A stretch of DNA of 64,000 nucleotides. Source: Paenibacillus_AR mesotrionivorans (GTDB lineage Bacteria > Bacillota > Bacilli > Paenibacillales > NBRC-103111). The notes under the pieces are model-generated. The model ran no database searches. It was not told the DNA's origin and saw only the letters and a program-made list of their open reading frames with translations. Shown here piece by piece: positions 63,963-64,000 of this stretch (its first letter is position 1; the number at the start of each line of letters is the position of its first letter). The stretch is taken from positions 62,001 through 126,000 of the forward strand of contig NZ_JBJURJ010000019.1 of assembly GCF_046098205.1 (NCBI RefSeq), read 5' to 3'. The translations under genes and the position numbers were made by a program.

Positions 63963-64000
63963 TTCGAAACTTGGGTATGGTGTTGAATACTAGCACTTTG

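Overview
The window (about 55% GC for most of its length) looks like chromosomal DNA of a Paenibacillus-type Firmicute. The signs are S-layer homology (SLH) anchoring, three lipoprotein sugar-binding proteins with paired permeases but no local ATPase, YesM/YesN-type sensor kinase and AraC-type response regulator pairs, a membrane-bound YesS-like AraC regulator, strong AGGAGG ribosome sites, and TTG/GTG starts. I see no rRNA, tRNA, CRISPR array or insertion sequence.

Layout. (1) 1-17.5 kb: end of a GH43 enzyme, a 2092-residue SLH-anchored GH30-like enzyme, a YesN/YesM pair, two permeases, an unrecognised six-hairpin-type enzyme, an AraC remnant and a binding protein. (2) 18.3-29.3 kb: GH88 hydrolase, binding protein, second YesN/YesM pair, two permeases, and a divergent DUF2264 enzyme. 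(3) 29.7-42.4 kb: GH42 beta-galactosidase, LacI regulator, GH43 exo-beta-1,3-galactanase-like enzyme, LplABC-like transporter, YesS-like regulator, GH27 alpha-galactosidase and a small zinc-ribbon protein. (4) 42.4-48.6 kb: AraC regulators with a GH2 enzyme, then a PL10 pectate lyase and a uronate dehydrogenase-like protein. (5) 48.6-52.7 kb: rifampin phosphotransferase-like and erythromycin esterase-like genes. (6) 53.1-62 kb: three GH43 enzymes with an AraC regulator, and an MFS/DUF1349/AraC group. (7) 62.1-64 kb: a retropepsin-like gene pair and two AT-rich unknown genes.

The first three blocks read as carbohydrate utilisation loci. Secreted or anchored enzymes cut a galactose- and uronate-bearing plant polysaccharide, transporters import oligomers, and intracellular enzymes finish them. 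Type II arabinogalactan is the best single guess.

The strongest new signal is regulatory. Each of the three sensor systems has its own promoter architecture repeated at fixed spacing in front of its transport or enzyme genes. System 1 has three copies with TTCG half-sites 20 bp apart and exactly 31 nt to the -10. System 2 has two copies with GTCAAAAT, GCGTTATC and exactly 20 nt to the -10. System 3 has two pairs of GTGCA half-sites 19 bp apart. A fourth signal, an identical 14-bp LacI-type box, links GH42 and GH88 across 12 kb. The intergenic spaces also carry unusual repeat families: TAACGGAA hairpins, 50-bp-period arrays in inverted orientation, and a 9-bp repeat.
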